Assembly: GCA_946811185.2 (NCBI GenBank)
Contig: OX328105.1
Span: 53,196,845 to 53,260,844, forward strand
From: Hippopus hippopus
Lineage: Eukaryota; Mollusca; Bivalvia; Cardiida; Cardiidae
Length of the DNA stretch: 64,000 nucleotides
Direction: 5' to 3'
Below are positions 51,736 through 63,846 of this stretch, in pieces (the first letter of the stretch is position 1; every line of letters begins with the position of its first letter). The translations under genes were made by a program, and so were the position numbers. The notes under the pieces are model-generated. The model searched no databases. It was given only the letters and a program-made list of their open reading frames with translations, and was not told the origin of the DNA.

Positions 51736-53460
51736 CAAACATACCCTACATACCAGATTGTAAAATAATTCACCTTTCCACTTATCTATCTCCTTCTTGT
51801 AAACTTTTGCTCACACGTATGCAGCTTTTGACACCTCTGCTCTACATGACTTTAGTATACATTGTGAAAAACAGTGAAGTTACCAAACTAGGAGATAACT
51901 TTGAATAATTACAAAAAAGTTTTTCAAAGATGACAGTAGGCCACAAGTTATAACCGAATCCTGCTTATGGGTCAAATACTAAGGATGGGAGAGGACACAC
52001 AGACAGGGCAATTCGAGCTCACATGTGAATAACTGTATTACATGATTTTTAAGTGCATCTAGTATATAGTTCTATGACCTGAATAAACCTCAAAGCCATT
52101 TAAGCCATTACTGGATGACAAAATTTTAGCCTTTTCCAAATTCAAAGCATTTGCAGACGACAATCTCAGTGTTGCTCATATGCTGCAATTTTTCTTTGTT
52201 AAGGTTGAAAACTTTGTGGGAAAAGGAAAAAATGCTGGTTACCAGCATTTTCTCCTTTTCTCACAATGTTTTCAAAAGGCTTTTTTTCCAGGGTTGTTAA
52301 AAGTCGGCATTGTGTGGTATAGGGTTAAAGTATAGCAAGAAGATTCAAATAACTACAGTTTCAGGGTAGCGCATGTCTATAGTGTTTATGCACAGCCCAC
52401 AGTGTAGATCACAGATCAGACTTCACATTTTGTGCAGTCTGATCTTGATCTACACTAGTTGCTAAGACAACTATAGAAGTGAAAGGCGCTGCAAGGGTCA
52501 ATGTAATTCATTGATGATTGTGGCAAAAGAAAATCAATCATGCTTAGAGCATTTTCTCCTTTTGCTGAAATGTTTTAACTCTCAAAGTGCTTAATACTTC
52601 CTAAAGTCATTTCAGTCTAGAAATAAGATCTCAATTATAGCAATTTTCAAGTAGCTCACAGTTGCCCAGAATGTCTCATCAAAGCAGGCAGTATATATCC
52701 AAGACCAGACTACACATTTTGTACAGTCTGATCTTAATCTACACTTCCCGCAAAACAAACTGCAGTTGCTGACTAAAGAATATTAATTCATATTCATATA
52801 TCAAACACTAATCTTGCTTATCCACGTCTGACATACAATGTTTTCAAAGTTGTCTGCCATAGGTACCTTTCATGACTATGGTTGCTTTTATGGCCAACTT
52901 TGATCAAGATCACACTGCTTGAAACTTGCAGTCGGATCTTTTATCTACATGTATACTGTCCACTTTGCTGAGACACTGCTAAAAGAGACAAAACTGCAAT
53001 CATTTGAGTAACATTTCTAGACTGAAAAAGTCTGTTGTTAACCATTTACCACACAATCCCAAGTTTTAATGACCTTGAAGATGAGGGCTTACGAAAACAT
53101 TGTGGAAAAAGGAGAAAATGCTGGTAAGCAGCATTTTCTTCTTTTCCCTCAATGTTTTCTTCCCTTTAAAAAATAAATATCTCAATTCTAGCCTAGTTTA
53201 ATTTGTTGTCGGCAAATGCTTCCAATTTTGATATGTCTTAGATTTTGTTATTTGATAAAGTGGTAAGTTAAAAGCTCATCGAAAATGAAGACAACTGGGG
53301 ACAATGATATCATCTGAACAAACATGCAGGGCTCTTTACATACATATATATTATTTTCTCTCATGAACCAAATTTGCCGTGGAAAATGGCAGATAAGATA
53401 GCTATTTTAATCCTACAAATACTGTACACGAAAAACCTATGTTGTAAATTATTGATTCAT
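51736..53460. repeat. P1 and P2 copies
   Basis: P1 copies are at about 52108-52327 and 53037-53272. P2 cores are at about 52400-52460, 52695-52750 and 52895-52960. A partial P1 arm lies at about 52548-52580. No gene is seen. Confidence 0.55.
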
Positions 53461-53662
53461 TGCCTCATTCATTCAATGGTGTTATACACCATTTTCAACA
53501 TTATATCAGTCACATCATGGCGACAGCTCACTGATTCAAGTATGTTCTGGATTTTACCAGTAATAAGCTAGGGCTCTTAAGTGTCTTGCCTAAAGACACC
53601 CACACGAAAAACCCAATGCTCCCAGTGAAGCTCGAACCTGGAGCTTCTAGGTTACCAGTCTT

Positions 53663-53756
53663 CAGGGCCCGCGCTGCCGTTCGCCATTTTCGCCAAATGC
53701 GAAAATTCTGAACAAATGGCGAATTTTTTCTTTAACTGGCGAAAATAAGTGGCGAA

Positions 53757-53800
<44 letters not shown>

Positions 53801-55790
53801 GGCAATTCTTCAGTTTTTGTCTCAACTCACGAGACAAGTGGAGAAAGGGTGAAGCAGGGAACAAGCTACAGGGCGACGTTGGCGAAGAAGTCACCTTCAA
53901 TGGCTCAACTTTGCCTCGTCAAGCTTGGACGGCGAAAAAACTTCACCTTAAAAAATTCCCGACCTGGCTATATTCATGAAATATTGGCTATCTAAGACAA
54001 AGGGTGATGCCAGTTATCCTTTATCAACTTTGTAAATTTAGACAAGACAGCAGAGTGTTATGATCCATATCTGTTACTAACTCGCTAAATCCACCCCTTT
54101 ATCCCACGAAAACCTGTCTTCTTTCCGCAGGTTGACCAGCCCGCATAGCTCGATAGGTAGAGCGTAGGACTCGTGAACGTAATGTTTCGAATCACTTGAG
54201 GGTGTGGGTTCGATCCCCACGGCTGGCCATCTAAAAATACTAATAGTCTTTCGGATGAGACGTTAAACCGAGGTCCCGTGTGACGATGCTATACACCGAG
54301 CACGTAAAAGAACCAGGCGTAACTTAAGATGGGTTTCATCCTGTATCTGCACTATCCCCCGTAACAATACTAACAGCCTTCAGGGGGCGTCGCCCATATG
54401 GGCAACCGGTGGCGACGATAAATAAACGCAAATTCAATCAATCTTTCCGCAGGTAGAGCGTCTGCTTATTTGTTTAAATGACGTCAGACGATCAGTACTG
54501 ATTCTCAATACATGAATAGTCGTAAAATAAAGCAGAATTACCTCTTCTTACAGCTGGAGATATTCTTTACAAATATTTTTCAATAAATTACAATGATGGA
54601 TGGTAAAGCAAAGGATTAAAAAATCTTGAAAACAATCATTTGCCTTCCTCACATCGGCAGCTCAAGCAAAATCTGCAGTGCAGTGTTCTATTTATAGCAT
54701 TCTATTTTTAGAACACACTATACCTTTTCCCTCCTATCAGCTGTTTTATTGACTATATAGATTACATCTCTGTAAACCTTGTTAAGTTTAATTCTTTTAA
54801 ATTTTAACAAGTCCTAGTTATGTTTTTGAATCAAGATTGTGGTTGGTCCTCATTACAGCCGTGAAGAAGTTTTTTTTTTCTTTTCTCATCACTCATTATT
54901 CGTAATCTGATGAGAAATGTCAGGGTTTGAAGTAATGTGTGACTCTGCATCAATGGGGTCATAAATTACAAGGCAATCAAAACCCAATGGTCAGATAATG
55001 TTCTTCTGAGTCAACAAGTAGATAAAAATCCTTCTCTTTTTTTTCTTTGATAAGCAAATCATATCCAAAAGTGATAGTAAGATTCAACTGTTTTTCACTC
55101 AACGCAGGCATACATAAATTCTTTCATCACGTACTATAATTTCTCCTGTAAAGTTCATGGAAGAAATACTGTCTACTTGCAGCACAAGTCTGCATCTAGA
55201 TTCAAACAGAATTTAATTACATTGCGTTTTTACCATGGTTTTTTTTTTTGTTTATCAACCCACACAATGCCAACTTTTTAACAACCTCAATAAAGAAGAC
55301 TTATGAAAACATTGTGAGAAAAGAAAAAAAATGTTGGTAACCAGCATTTTCTCCTTTTCAAATAATGTTTTCTATCCTATCACAGACAATCTTCCACTAT
55401 TTCGGCAACATTTAAAATTGATGTCTGTATATGCTTTGGGTTTGGATGTGTCTAAAATTGTGTCATGTGCTAAAGAATTAAATCCCCATCATGTAATTTT
55501 CATCATGCATGTTTCCATGTTTGTACAAATGAATTAAAATTGAAAAAAAAAAACCTTGTTCTCTGTGTCTGATACCTGAAGGGAATAAAGGGGGATAAAT
55601 GGTGGTAAATAGGAAAGTAGCGAAAAAGTAGAAAGAAATGGCTCATAAATTAAGGAAAGTGGCGAAAGAAATGGTAATAAATTACGAAAAGTGGCGAAAA
55701 AAATGGCTCATAAATAAAAAAAGTGGCGAAAAGTTTTTTAAATTGGCGAAAATAATGGCGAAAGAAAAATAAAAGCCAGAGCAGGCCCTG
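53663..55790. mobile_element. 2.1 kb element with GTCTT duplication
   Basis: Ends CAGGGCCCGCGCTGCCG and (reverse complement) CAGGGCCTGCTCTGGC are inverted. GTCTT lies on both sides (53658-53662, 55791-55795). Subterminal TGGCGAAA repeats are dense at both ends. The host SINE continues across the insertion, which confirms the boundaries. A T38 tract is at about 53759-53797, a tRNA-derived SINE at 54138-54440 and a P1 copy at about 55258-55487. No transposase is recognised. Ends of the CAGGG type suggest hAT, but a 5-bp duplication does not fit the usual 8. Confidence 0.65.
54138..54440 (+). repeat. tRNA-derived SINE with conserved central domain
   Basis: The tRNA-like head has an A box (CATAGCTCGATAGGTAGAGC) and a strong T-arm/B box (GTGGGTTCGATCCCCAC), with a 3' GGCTGGCCA. 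The body includes TCGGATGAGACGTTAAACCG and AGGTCCCGTGT, a conserved domain shared by several invertebrate SINEs, and ends at AATCAATC. The anticodon region is too long for a functional tRNA. Confidence 0.7.
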
Positions 55791-55969
55791 GTCTTATACA
55801 TTACCATTATAAGCCATGTAGGACCTCCAACCTATGTTGTGGATACCCAAAAGAATTGTCTCATCGAGTCAATGCATATATAAACCCACATTGTATGTTT
55901 AGGTAAAAAAATAAGGCAGTTTTACTTTTTGAATCCAAAATTATTATCCTTATCCTATGTGGGCTTAAC

Positions 55970-56865
55970 CCTTAACCAAATGAGTAGATTTTGGACTAGT
56001 CAAAATTGAAAGCATTAAAAGACTACAGAATAAGAGTGGCTGAAAACTGAAATTTGTTTCAGGAAGGGTAGAAAACATTGTGGGAAAAGGAGAAAATGCT
56101 GGTTACCAGCATTTTCTCCTTTTCCCTCAATGTTTTCAAAAGCCTTTTCTCTCAGGGTTGTTAAAAGTCAGGATTGTGTGGTATAGAGTTAACCCTTTAT
56201 CAAATGACTAGATTTTGGACTTGTCCAAGTTAAAAAGATTTGCAGACAACACAATGCACCTGGCTCAAAATGTGAAATGACTTTTTTGAAGGAAAGAAAA
56301 ACATTGGGGAAAAAGAAGAAAGAAGGACTTTACCAGCATTTCCTCCATTTCCCATAATGCTTGGAAAAGCCTGTTTGGTCCAGGTTATTAAAACTTGGGC
56401 TTGTGTGGTACGGGGATTAACATACTAACCCTTTACCAAACAATCCTGTCTTTTAACTCTTTACTAAACGACAAAATTTTAGACTGACCCAAATTGAAGG
56501 CATTTACAGCCTACAAATTAAATGTTCTTAGAGACATGATTTCTCTCTTTTGTAGAGTAGGAAACATTTTGGGAAAAGGGGAAAACACTGATTACAAGTA
56601 TTTTCACCTCATCCCTCATGTTTTCAAAAATCTTTTTCCATAGAGTCATTAGAAGTCAGGATTGTGTAGTAAAGGATAAACTCTTTACTGCACAATTCCA
56701 AGTTTTAACATCCTTGAGGAAAAAGGCCTTTGAAAACATTGTGGGAAAAGGAGAAAATGCTGGTAACCAGCATTTTCTCCTTTTCACACAATGTTTTCTA
56801 CCCTGTCAAAGACATGCTTTCAATTTTGACCAGTCTAAAATTTTATCGTTAAGTATTGAGTTAAA
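55970..56865. repeat. P1 MITE cluster
   Basis: Copies at about 55966-56193, 56189-56422, 56455-56690 and 56685-56865. Neighbours again share TTAA-type junctions. The second and third have decayed palindromes. Confidence 0.65.
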
Positions 56866-57235
56866 GGCCCAGTAAAGGCCAAAATATTAAAGCAGGTATT
56901 ATATTACATTTAAATTTAAATCATATACTTAAAGGTATGGAACATATTGTGGAGACGGCAGTTGGTTATCGTGTAGCAGGGCCATATGTTAGTCACTAGC
57001 AGAAAAAAAAATTTAAAAATCAGGCAAAAAGTAAACAAAAGACACCACTACCTGGCAGGTTTTAACCTAGTTTTGAAATTAATTTCCCTGTCAGCAACTA
57101 ACGCTTGGACGGACTGTACAATGACAGATTGTCATCTTCACAATAATTTCCATACTTTTAAATGGTATGATATAAATGCAAATGCATTTAAACACCATCT
57201 TTGTTTACTTTTGGCCTTTATTGTTACTTTAAGAT
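56861..57235. repeat. Second MITE type (GGCC-ended), copy 2
   Basis: Ends TTAAAGGCCCAGTAAAGG and (reverse complement) TTAAAGTAACAATAAAGG are inverted. The internal ATTTAAATCATA/TATGATATAAAT segments are also inverted. It aligns with 17316-17715. Confidence 0.55.
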
Positions 57236-57357
57236 AAAAGAAAGGCAACCATTCTGACCAACTTTCATGAGGCCATGCAGCCTTTTCTTTGCTGTATGCA
57301 AAAAGATGGTTTGGCCTCAAACAATCAATTGGTACATGTATATTGACCACATAGCAA

Positions 57358-57576
57358 TTAACCCTTTACCAACAGACAAAATTTAAAACTTGCCCATATT
57401 GAAAGCATTAATCTGTAGTGCAAATGATAAGCAAGAGTCTTTAAAAAAGAGCAGAAAACATTGTGGAAAAAGGAGAAAATGCTGGGTACCAGCATTTTCT
57501 CCTTTGCCCACAATGTTTTCAAAAGTCTTCTCCCTCAGGGTCTTTAAAAACTCAGCATTGTTTGTCATAGGGTTAA
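57358..57576. repeat. P1 MITE, full-length
   Basis: TTAACCCTTTACC start, intact palindrome at about 57462-57525, GGGTTAA end. The following 57577-57809 shows no feature. Confidence 0.7.
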
Positions 57577-57809
57577 GGATCCACCTACATCACATACAAT
57601 GTCCCCATCATGCCATATAAATTCACTGAAACCGCTGCATTTCAAAGCTGTCAGGCAGGACCCATATATAAAACATTCCCTCATGCAAAATAAATGACTT
57701 TGGTCAAACAAATGCATTTTGCAAAGGAAAAAAGGTATTGAACAAAATTTTTAATGATGTCAAAAACGTAAGTTTAGCAGCAAAAAATAAAGGGGAAAAT
57801 GGATACCTT

Positions 57810-58003
57810 ATTAGCCTTATCCTGCTAAATAAATAAAGTGAAATTTTCAAGGCAACAATAAAAACCCTTCTATTTCAAAGGTAGGGAAAGATATCTCCTG
57901 ATCAGACAGTGTAGATCAGACTACTGCATGTTCTGTGCAGTCTGATCTTGATCTACACTGTCTGCAAGAGGTCCTTGAGTCATGCTTAGCAGCCTAAGGG
58001 TTA
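57810..58003. repeat. P2 element, complete copy
   Basis: It starts TTAGCCTTATCCTGCTAA and ends GCTTAGCAGCCTAAGGGTTA with inverted ends. The P2 palindrome (GTGCAGTCTGATCTTGATCT and complement) is at about 57903-57963. It shows that the P2 core belongs to an element of about 195 bp. Confidence 0.6.
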
Positions 58004-58039
58004 AAGCATCAAATTGTTTTCACAAGCATAAATAATTCT

Positions 58040-59520
58040 CTATATCCCTTTACCACACAGTCCTGAGTTTTATCAACCCTAAGGAAAGAAGGATTTTTTA
58101 ACATTGTGGGAGGAGTAGAAAATGCTAGTAAACAGTAGAAAACATTGTGGGGAAGAGAGAAAATGCTGGTAACCAGCTTTTTCTCTTCTTTTCCTGCAAT
58201 GGTTTCTGTCCTTCCATAGAAGATCAGGCTATCATTTGAAACTATATTTAATTTGTTGTCGGCAAAATGCTTTCTATTTGGACAAGACTTAACCCATTAC
58301 CACTAAATCTCAAGTTTTAACAACCCTAGGGAAAAATCCATTTAAGAACATTGTGGGCAAAGGAAAAAACACTGGTAAACAGCATTTTCTCCCTTCCTGC
58401 AATGTCTTTTACCCTTCCAAACACAAACTTCAATTTTTGAGTGACATTTATATTATATACTGACTACAAATGCTTTCAATTCGGTCTGGCTCAAAATTTT
58501 GTCACTTGGTAACGAGTTAAATTTTGTCTTCTTAGGAAAGGAGTTAAAATGTTTATCCTTTGGTTATTTGGTATATCTAAACTATAACTATATAGCATTA
58601 ATTGTTTAACCAATTACCACACAATCCCTACTTTTGACGACCCTGAGAAAGAAGCCTTTAGAAAACGTTGTGGGAAAAGGAGAAAATGCTGGTAACCAGC
58701 ATTTTCTCCTTTTCACACAATGTTTTCTACCCTTCCAAAACAATTTTCAAATTTTCAGTCACTTTTATAATGTCGTCTGCAACTGCTTTCGATTTGGACA
58801 AGCTAAAAATTTTGTCATTTGGTAATGAGTTAACCCTTTCCAAAAGGACAATTTCTTTTACTCCTCCAAATTCAAAACAACAGTTATAATGATAGGGTAG
58901 AAAACACTGGGGGGAAAAAATGGGAAAATGCTGATTACCAAAGCCTTCCTGCTCAGGGTCATTGAAACTCAGGATGATGTGTTAAAGGGCTAAAATATAC
59001 CATTATCCCACCAAAAGCGACTATCTGCTACAGCGGAATATATTGTACATAGCAGTTATAAACTTGACATGTTCATTCTTACGTTTATGTCTACATAGAG
59101 GTATGGATAAGGGAGAATTAACCCTTTACCACGCAATCCTAAATTTGTACATCAGAGAAAGCCTGTGAAAACACTTTGGGAAAAGGAGAAAATGCTGATG
59201 ACTAGCATTTTCACCTTTTCCCAAGATATTTTCTACCATTCCACAGACACATCTCAAAATCTGAACCATATTCAAAATGTCATCTGCAATTGCTTTCAAT
59301 ATGGATGAGTCTAAAAATTTTTCCAAACCAAAGTATTTCAAGACAAAAAATAAAAAATGTGGCTTAAATACTGGAAAGTGCTTTTGAAAGAGTAGAAAAC
59401 ATAGTAGAAAAGGAGGAAATGCTGGGTACAAGCATTTCCTCCTATTCCCACAAGGTTTTTCAAAAGCCTCCTTCGCAAGGGTCGTTAAAACTCCAGATTG
59501 CACGGTAAAGTGTTAACGCT
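58040..59520. repeat. P1 MITE cluster
   Basis: Copies at about 58045-58295, 58290-58522, 58608-58835, 58832-58995, 59117-59335 and 59335-59517. The one at 58608-58835 is the best preserved. No gene is seen. Confidence 0.6.
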
Positions 59521-59759
59521 TTCCCAAACAACAAATTTTAGACTTAAACACCTGCACTGTTTACTTTTGGTTACTAAAGGGCCTTTAAGAATAATGTTTT
59601 ATTTGGTCCAACAATGCCTGTTTTTGTAAGAACTGATAAACCTTGAAGCTCCCACTTATCTGAACCTCTATATAAATGATACATATACACTAATTGAACT
59701 GTATATATAAAACAGGCATGCATATATGTATTGCTGCTATAATTGACATATTCACTCAC

Positions 59760-59810
59760 ATAGGTTCATCAAGAGAGGTATTAAAGGGTTCAATATGTAA
59801 TTGTGTGGGT
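59760..59810 (-). other. 51-nt twin exon B
   Basis: Acceptor TTTTTATTTACAG, donor GTGAGTG, phase 2 to 2. It encodes a PTQLHIEPFNTSLDEP-like unit that matches exon A at 60436-60486 in length and pattern (P-x-Q-L-H-I-x-x-F-x-T). Confidence 0.6.
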
Positions 59811-62800
59811 CTGTAAATAAAAACAATAAAGTTTACATTCAAGTGATATAAATTTTTTTCCTTTTTCTTGTCATAATACACTAGTGGTAAATTCTTAATT
59901 CCAACCAAATAAATGTTTCTCAAAAATCAAAAATTGAGCCATGCTCTTGGGAAATGAGCCATACTCTGGCAAAAGGGGGCTTACTGCATCTCTGTGGTGC
60001 ATGAGACCAAGCAAGACATCATATTATGATGGATCCATAAAATCCACTTTGTATTACAACTGACTCAAGCATGGGGTACACCAGTCCTAGGGTATGCAGA
60101 AAATTGACCGATAATAAAAAGAGTCAGCTCAGAACTAATTGAAGTTTAGCAAATGAGATTTGCTATGCTTAATATGCTATAATGTATTATGGAAGTTAAA
60201 ACACTTTTGAAGTAGTATTTTCAACACCTATAATCAGACTCTGTTCTAAATAATTTGCAACATATTCCTTTCTAATCTATATAGTATATACAAATGATAA
60301 AAATTTTACAATACATATCCATAAGGTTTTAATCTGTATTTATGGGTGTATAAAGTGGGACAATAACACACTACGTAAAATAAAAGGTTACAAATTTTCA
60401 TGCGACATATAATAAAAAATGTTAATTTCACTCACTCAGGGTCATCAAAAGGAGTACTAAATGAATCAATATGCAATTGAGGTGGTCTGTAAAAAAGGGA
60501 CACATATTTTCAAGCAAACAAAACACTATTTTCCATTAATGCCCTTTTGCTTAAAAAAGTGGACAGTGACAAATGAATGTAGTATAACAGAAGCATTTGA
60601 GTTTACTCTGGAAAAGGGGATTTAAGTCTTTACCACACAACCCCGACTTTTAACGACCCTCAGATGGAAGGCTTTTGAAAACCTTGTGGGAAAAGGAGAA
60701 AATGCAGGTAACCAGCATTTTCTCCTTTTCTCACTATGTTTACTACCCTTCCCAGAACAAATTTCAATTTTTGAGTTGCATTTATTTTGTCGTCTGCAAT
60801 TGCTCTCAACTTCGATCAGTCTAAAATTTTGTCGTTTGGTAAAGGGTTAATACATCAGCAAAAAGTATTGATCCAGGTCAGTCTGTGCAGTCAGCTCGGG
60901 TCAGATATTTTTGCCATCGGTCAGTATTCTTCATATGACTTGCTTGGCATAATGCATTCAGCATTAAACTCCTTTTCCCAGTGTACCACTCATTTACAAG
61001 TATCTGCATTTATAGGTTTAAAAAGCTTGAGTGTGAAAGAACATTATTCATGCCTGATTATTGATTAATGTGAAGATCTTGGTCTCATCTTAGAATTATA
61101 TACAGTCAAACTTCGTTGGCTCGAATATGGGTAATTTCAAATACCAAATAAAGCTCGAACAATGATATCGGTCCCGGTAAAATATCTATATATTTCCTAT
61201 TGTTCTACCTCGGAAAGCTCACACAACCCTTAATTGGAACTGTCGAACACATATCACTGTCCTGTCATTCATTTTCCTGTGTATTTTACCTCTCAGAAGT
61301 CGAACAAAGGGTTAGTCAACAATCAGGCCTTGGGTTTCACACCTACATTGTTCATTGGATGCGCTGGTAATTGTCTATCAAATATTGGATATGGTGCATG
61401 CTTTTTACACTTACTGTAAAATACACACACACTTGCTCAAGGTGTCAATTACAAATTGTTTCACCGTGATTTAATAATTGCTTTTTTTATGTTTTTTGAG
61501 GTTGTTGACCTGAATAAGTGGTCAAGTCATTTTTGTAACGCTATGGTTGCATGAAGAGTATTGCTTTTCAACACATTAGATTTTATTAACTGCAACTGTG
61601 ATCTTAATCCGCACATGTAGCGTAGATAGCAGTTATAATTAGAACATAAACGAAGTGATGTTTTGCTCTCAATATCTACAAATGTCCTTTTTTCTGATGA
61701 AATGACTTTTAGATACCTGCAAAGAAAATTACATCAGGCATCGGCCGTCTAAGTGGTGAAAATAGCTTGCTCTCGGCCGAAATGGATACTCTCTAAAAAC
61801 AAAAATTAATAGAGCATATCGATTTCGGCCGTAAACAAGCTATTTTCACCAATTAGACAGCCGATTCCTGTAAAATGACAAAGGTCTGATCTGTGTGATA
61901 TTTCCAAATACAAAGGTTATAAAGATGCAACAAGAAAAGGTACAACTCGTTCACTGACCACTTCATACCTTGAAATATGGATATGTCGAACAACTGATAT
62001 TTCGAACAAATTACGTAGTCCCAGGGGTGTTCAAGCTTCAGAAGTTTGACTGTACATAAAGAAACTGTGTATAACAGGACGGGAAACAATGGTAATAAAT
62101 CAAACTAAATTGTGAATATGCATTAACTTTTTCAGATGACAGAATTTCAGACTTAGATTTACTAAAAGTTATAATTACTTGGTGAATTATTGATTTTTTT
62201 TTTTTTATTACTACAGTATATTTAACAGCAATCATTGTTTCGATACTTTCTTTGAATTCAAGGATACCTTCCCCAAAAGGAAAAATGGAACAGAAATCTA
62301 AAAGGGATATTACCTTGAGCTCAGCTGCCGTTCAAAATACTGATTGGTTTCAGACTGTTCTATTGGGTATGTAGCTTGTTTATATGGGGCTGAGATTTCC
62401 TTGGCTGCATTTATACTTCGTTCATAAATAGAATCAGCGAGGCTGCGAAACTTGTCATCCCCATCTCTGTGCACATACTTCGGGAATTTCATCATGCTTG
62501 GTTCAAAAGAGGACCCAGAACTTTTCTCTACAATGAAGAGAACAAAAAAAAGCCTTACCCCTCAATCCAATATTTTATTGACCCTTAGGAAGGTGGCACT
62601 TGAAAACAATGCTGGAACAGGATAAAAGGCTTACAACCATCAATTTCTTCTTCTTTCACCATGCTTTTCAAAGACAATTTCGAAATCTGAGTTAAGATTT
62701 AGTTTGTCTTCTGCATGTGCTTTAGATTTAGACAAGTCTAGTATTTTGTTGTTTGGTAAAGTGTTTATGAACATATTAACCCATTACCACACAATTCCGA

Positions 62801-63328
62801 GTTTTAACAACCCTGAGAAGAAAAGCCTCTTGAAAACTATGTGGAAAAAGGAGAAAATGCTGGTAATCAGCATTTTCTCCTTTACCCCCAGTGTTTTCTA
62901 CCACAGTTAAGACATATTCCATCACTTGAGCCAAATTTAAGTTGTCGTCTGCAAACGCTTTCAATTTGGACTTGTCAAAAGCTGTGATATTTCTGCATTT
63001 ATTGGAAAATGTTTAAATGAATATTACGATTATTCTCCATTCTCAACACCAAAGAATACTACGGTCTGCCAAGAGAAGGACTATCTTCTATCAATTTGCG
63101 GATAATGAAATAAAGGGAAACAACATCTACTCAGTAGTGACTGAACGAGAAAATAAAAATTTCCGATAGCTTCGTAAATAAAATTGCAGACGCACTGGTA
63201 AAGTGGATGGAATTTTTTGTCTTGCCCGAAATATCATTTCTAAATATAACAACCACTAAATATGAATACAAAGTTAAAGTATTACCCTTTTGACTTGATC
63301 CAGCGTCTGTTTCATCAGTTCCGTTCAT
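59760..63328 (-). CDS. Host gene fragment, four exons, unknown identity
   Basis: On the minus strand, exon 1 (63328-63286) starts at ATG and encodes MNGTDETDAGSSQK. Exon 2 (62527-62314) encodes KSSGSSFEPSMMKFPKYVHR ... QYFERQLSS. Exons 3 (60486-60436) and 4 (59810-59760) are 51 nt each. Every boundary has AG and GT signals (for example TCATTGTAG before exon 2, GTGAGTG after exons 3 and 4), and the phases (1, 2, 2, 2) are mutually compatible, with no stop across the join. I do not recognise the protein: it is polar, without signal peptide or membrane segment in the visible part. It presumably continues to the left beyond recognised exons. Introns carry P1, P2 and a pogo-like MITE. Confidence 0.65.
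60436..60486 (-). other. 51-nt twin exon A
   Basis: Acceptor CCCTTTTTTACAG, donor GTGAGTG, phase 2 to 2, encoding PPQLHIDSFSTPFDDP. It has the same length and motif as exon B, so a tandem exon duplication of a 17-residue linear motif is likely. Confidence 0.6.
60634..60850. repeat. P1 MITE in an intron
   Basis: The palindrome is present with small changes; the right end is TTTGGTAAAGGGTTAA. A P3 palindrome remnant follows at about 60852-60915. Confidence 0.65.
61103..62052. mobile_element. pogo-like MITE in an intron
   Basis: TA lies on both sides (61101-61102, 62053-62054), with ends CAGTCAAACTTCGTTGGC and (reverse complement) CAGTCAAACTTCTGAAGC. TTCGAACA-type motifs sit near both ends, as in pogo/Tigger relatives. 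An internal inverted repeat at about 61742-61860 carries GTGAAAATAGCTTG arms. No transposase frame. Confidence 0.6.
62555..62985. repeat. Two P1 MITE copies in an intron
   Basis: A decayed copy at about 62555-62768 is followed by a better one at about 62777-62985 with an intact palindrome. They lie between exons 1 and 2 of the minus-strand host gene. Confidence 0.65.
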
Positions 63329-63846
63329 TTTTAATTTGTGAAGTTTTTAGGTTTTATTCCGACCTGTCAGTGTCAGTAGTGCAGTTTGTAAACATGACCT
63401 AGTTGTAAGGATAATCGCTAAAGCATTCCAATCGTAAAGAATCTCAAATATTCCGCAATCTATTGCTACTGCCAAAAAGGACGTCAAACACAGAAAAGGA
63501 ATTTCGAAACAATAATATCTCTGTATGGGTTGGGTATCTTTATCTGAACAAAAAACAGTGCAGTTCATTGAATATGATAAAAAAAAGATCATTTTTATCT
63601 GAAAGATAACCTTGGCTCATTACTTTGGACATTTTTCAGACATTTCAAAATAAAGGATTACCTGGGAGAGAACTGACTTTTTCACTATGCTAACTTTTCC
63701 TTCAATGCTTTACAAAGTTTTCCTCCTCTGGATAGTTGATAAAACACGATTTGTTTTTGTAAAGGGTGTAACCATTACTGCCTGTGACAAACTGCAGCAG
63801 ACATTGCAATTGTCCTTGTAAATTATGGATAACCTACACAAATGGT
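63329..63846. other. Upstream region of the host gene, nothing recognised
   Basis: This stretch lies 5' of the proposed start codon on the minus strand. It may hold the promoter or 5' UTR, but I see no TATA box, CpG cluster or element boundary. Confidence 0.35.

Noticed and set aside
54138..54235. Functional tRNA gene
   Set aside because: A and B boxes are good, but the anticodon region is too long and unpaired and a SINE body follows.
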